From the NCBI GenBank assembly GCA_030149405.1, contig JASBRM010000355.1, forward strand, positions 1 to 8,166: a stretch of 8,166 bases of DNA, given 5' to 3'. This DNA comes from Neptuniibacter sp. Its GTDB lineage: Bacteria; Pseudomonadota; Gammaproteobacteria; Pseudomonadales; Balneatricaceae. Position 1 is the stretch's first letter, and each line of letters opens with the position of its first letter. A program made the position numbers and the translations under genes. Below, in pieces: positions 6,424 through 8,166 of the stretch. The notes below the pieces were generated by a model. That model did not search any database. It was not told the origin of the DNA and worked only from the letters and a program-made list of their open reading frames with translations.

Positions 6424-8166
6424 TTAAATCTGCAGAATAGCCTGAGTAACAGTATTCTGAGTTTCAATCGTTTTAGAGTTTGCCTGGAAGTTACGCTGCG
6501 CCTCGATCAAGGCTACCAGCTCCGCAGACAAATCCACGTTCGATTGTTCAAGTGCAGCTGATCGCAAGGTACCATTCAAGCCAGTTCCTGGCGGGTTCAC
6601 AATCGCATCACCCGACGTCAGCGTCGAAATCCACTCCGTATCACCCGCTGGCTGAAGACCCGCCTGATTCTCAAATGTAGCTATAGCAACCACACCCAGA
6701 TCCTGGTTTTGACCATTCGAGAAGCTCGCAACCATTTCACCCGTTTCACTGAAACTTACGCCAATCAAATCACCTTTGGTGTAACCATCCTGTGCAGATG
6801 CTTTCACAATCGATTCAGAAGCGAACTGAGTGGTATTGGTTATATCCAATGTAATAGTGGTTGTAGGGTCCGCAGGGTCCGCACCGGTAATCGAAATCGA
6901 TGGTACAACAGCGCTTGCAGAGAAGGTCGAACCATTGATCGAACTCAACAAACCATTGGTTGAGTTAAAGCCAACTAAGATCGGGCCAGGCTCTGTACCT
7001 GTTCCCACTTCACCTGGATCCAAATCCTTACCAATATCCAGCAACTCTGTGCCGTTCAGGTAGGCATACATACGGTATACACCCTGGAATGTATTATCAC
7101 CTTGCTTGATAGTCGGCTGAGTACCCAACCAAAGAGGGTCTGTAGCACCACTACCTACGTTAGCATCAAAGGTGATACCTGGATTTACATCCCCGGCTTC
7201 AGCTTTGTAGGTCACTGTAAATTCATTGGTCGCATTATCATAAATAACCGACTCAACATCTGGATTGGCATCCAGAATATTGGCTTCAACTGCGGAGATC
7301 GCCTCACCCACCTGATCCTGTGTCAGACCAGCCGTCAGAGAAATATTCACACCACCTATATCAATCAAGGTGTTATCAACCAGAGAGTCTGTACCACCAA
7401 ATGCTGTTGCAGCATCCAAAGCAAAAGTATGCGTCTCATTTGCCGCGATTTCAGCCACCTCAGTCGCTGTCACCCCTGCAGAAACCGCTACCAGATCTGG
7501 CTCTGGGTATTCAGAGTAAAATCTAATAGTGAAACTAACAGGGTCGGTCACATCATCCATGGTGATACTTTCAATTCTTGGATCACCATTGACCGCATCG
7601 GTCAGCTCAGCAAAAAATGCAGAACCGGATGTAGAATCAATCACATCGCCAACCGTATAACCCGTTAATTCCGTGATATGCGCTGCAGTAATCGTCGTAG
7701 CAGAAACGGATTCACCTGCTGTAACACCAGCCACCTGCTGCCTAGCCTGGAAAGGACGAGCTTCTGCAAAGTTGAACTTAATGGTGTGCTCATTACCCAG
7801 ACTATCAAAGGTTCTTACAGTGGTACTGTAGGTAAAGGAACCTGGCTCATCTTTATCGTAATCAGCAAGAAGCGTTGTCGCATCTTCTCGTGAGTCGATG
7901 TTAAATGACAGATCAATTTCCTCTGTTGCTTTTGGTGGGCTTTCTTTCTGAGAAACCTGTAAGTTATCAATTGGTAGACGGTTACCTTCCGTATCCAGAC
8001 CGTACCCCTGCAGAAACTTGCCTGACTTAGAAACAATGAAACCATCTTTATCCAACTGGAAGGAACCGGCACGAGTATAGGAAACCCCGCCCTGACCATC
8101 ATCCAACTGGAAGAAACCAGAACCATTGATTGCAAGGTCCAGGTTATTATTCGTGAACTCAATGGT
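6424..8166 (-). CDS. flgE: FlgE, flagellar hook protein (5' end outside the window)
   Basis: FlgE polymerises into the hook, the universal joint outside the cell, after export by the flagellar type III system. The frame is open from the window edge for 580 codons to TAA at 6426-6424. The visible part starts at a D1 segment, TIEFTNNNLDLAINGSGFFQ, so about 65-75 N-terminal residues are missing. Counting from the edge, GVSYTRAGSFQLDKDGF is at about 27-43 and the FlgE D2 hallmark FDSLGNEHTIKFNF at 120-133. The normal continuation VYRMYAYLNGTELLDIG appears only at 363-379. Between them is an extra region of roughly 200 residues (see the repeat entry). The C-terminal part is standard: GYTKGDLIGVSFSETGEM, then ALEQSNVDLSAELVALIEAQ, then RNFQANSKTIETQ ending LQI. 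The full protein would be about 650 residues, against 401 in E. coli; long FlgE forms occur in other bacteria. A TTG at 8106-8104 is an internal Leu codon, not the start. Confidence 0.97.
   Translation of the reverse strand, partial: TIEFTNNNLDLAINGSGFFQLDDGQGGVSYTRAGSFQLDKDGFIVSKSGKFLQGYGLDTEGNRLPIDNLQVSQKESPPKATEEIDLSFNIDSREDATTLLADYDKDEPGSFTYSTTVRTFDSLGNEHTIKFNFAEARPFQARQQVAGVTAGESVSATTITAAHITELTGYTVGDVIDSTSGSAFFAELTDAVNGDPRIESITMDDVTDPVSFTIRFYSEYPEPDLVAVSAGVTATEVAEIAANETHTFALDAATAFGGTDSLVDNTLIDIGGVNISLTAGLTQDQVGEAISAVEANILDANPDVESVIYDNATNEFTVTYKAEAGDVNPGITFDANVGSGATDPLWLGTQPTIKQGDNTFQGVYRMYAYLNGTELLDIGKDLDPGEVGTGTEPGPILVGFNSTNGLLSSINGSTFSASAVVPSISITGADPADPTTTITLDITNTTQFASESIVKASAQDGYTKGDLIGVSFSETGEMVASFSNGQNQDLGVVAIATFENQAGLQPAGDTEWISTLTSGDAIVNPPGTGLNGTLRSAALEQSNVDLSAELVALIEAQRNFQANSKTIETQNTVTQAILQI
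7192..7731 (-). repeat. Two diverged tandem modules inserted in the FlgE outer domain
   Basis: Within flgE, two adjacent segments look like copies of one protein module. Copy 1 covers about 7731-7483 and copy 2 about 7482-7192. Each starts with AGVTA plus an acidic/Ser/Ala stretch. Each ends with a matching beta-type run: DPRIESITMDDVTDPVSFTIRFY in the first and NPDVESVIYDNATNEFTVTY in the second. Copy 2 is about 20 residues longer, with an added block containing IDIGGVNISLTAGLTQDQVG. The region sits where FlgE proteins vary, in the surface-exposed D2/D3 domains. Similarity is judged by eye at the protein level; the DNA is well diverged, so any duplication is old. Confidence 0.45.

Noticed and set aside
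7102..7668. Plus-strand open frame of 188 codons opposite flgE
   Set aside because: It lies wholly antisense to the FlgE insertion, has a basic, Cys/Ile-rich composition typical of a shadow frame, and no recognisable domain. The minus-strand frame is clearly FlgE.
8104..8106. TTG as a start codon of a shorter flgE
   Set aside because: The frame continues upstream to the window edge with conserved FlgE sequence (FTNNNLDLAINGSGFFQ), so this is an internal leucine.
7815..8162. Minus-strand 115-codon frame overlapping flgE in another phase
   Set aside because: It overlaps the conserved FlgE D1 region entirely and its translation resembles no family. It is a shadow of flgE.
1..8166. A novel defence, mobile or biosynthetic system hidden in the window
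   Set aside because: Almost every base is accounted for by seven standard flagellar genes and short junctions. I saw no transposase, integrase, direct-repeat array or unfamiliar gene on either strand.

Overview
This window is one stretch of a bacterial flagellar operon. All seven genes are read on the minus strand, so transcription runs from high to low coordinates. In transcription order they are flgE (hook, 5' end cut by the window edge), flgF and flgG (proximal and distal rod), flgH (L ring), flgI (P ring), flgJ (rod cap and peptidoglycan hydrolase) and flgK (first hook-filament junction protein, 3' end cut by the window edge). I saw no tRNA, rRNA, CRISPR array, insertion sequence or phage gene. 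Apart from the 134-base flgE-flgF gap, there is no stretch of more than 50 bases without coding.

Organism: the gene order, the two-domain FlgJ with a C-terminal glucosaminidase, the intermediate base composition and a near-perfect sigma-54 (-24/-12) promoter before flgF all suggest a gammaproteobacterium. A free-living, polarly flagellated one is likely, with flagellar gene control like that of Pseudomonas or Vibrio. I cannot name a genus from the sequence alone.

Layout: 8166-6424 is the C-terminal part of flgE, with a roughly 200-residue insertion in its middle domain that looks like two diverged copies of one module. Next comes the only large intergenic gap (6290-6423). It holds a textbook intrinsic terminator for flgE, and the U-tract of that terminator runs directly into the -24 element of a sigma-54 promoter for flgF. 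The expected transcript also begins with a small hairpin. From 6289 to the left edge, flgF-flgG-flgH-flgI-flgJ-flgK are tightly packed, with gaps of 21, 18, 11, 0 and 49 bases. They look like one transcription unit with translational coupling at flgH-flgI and flgI-flgJ.

How the genes work together: FlgJ opens the peptidoglycan and caps the growing rod. FlgF and FlgG form the rod. FlgI and FlgH, exported by the Sec system, form the bushing rings in the periplasm and outer membrane. FlgE builds the hook, and FlgK caps it and joins it to the filament. The split into a flgE-ending unit and a flgF-starting unit separates a hook block from a rod/ring/junction block. The content is a conventional flagellar locus. 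The unusual points are the FlgE and FlgK insertions and the compact regulatory junctions, not a new system.
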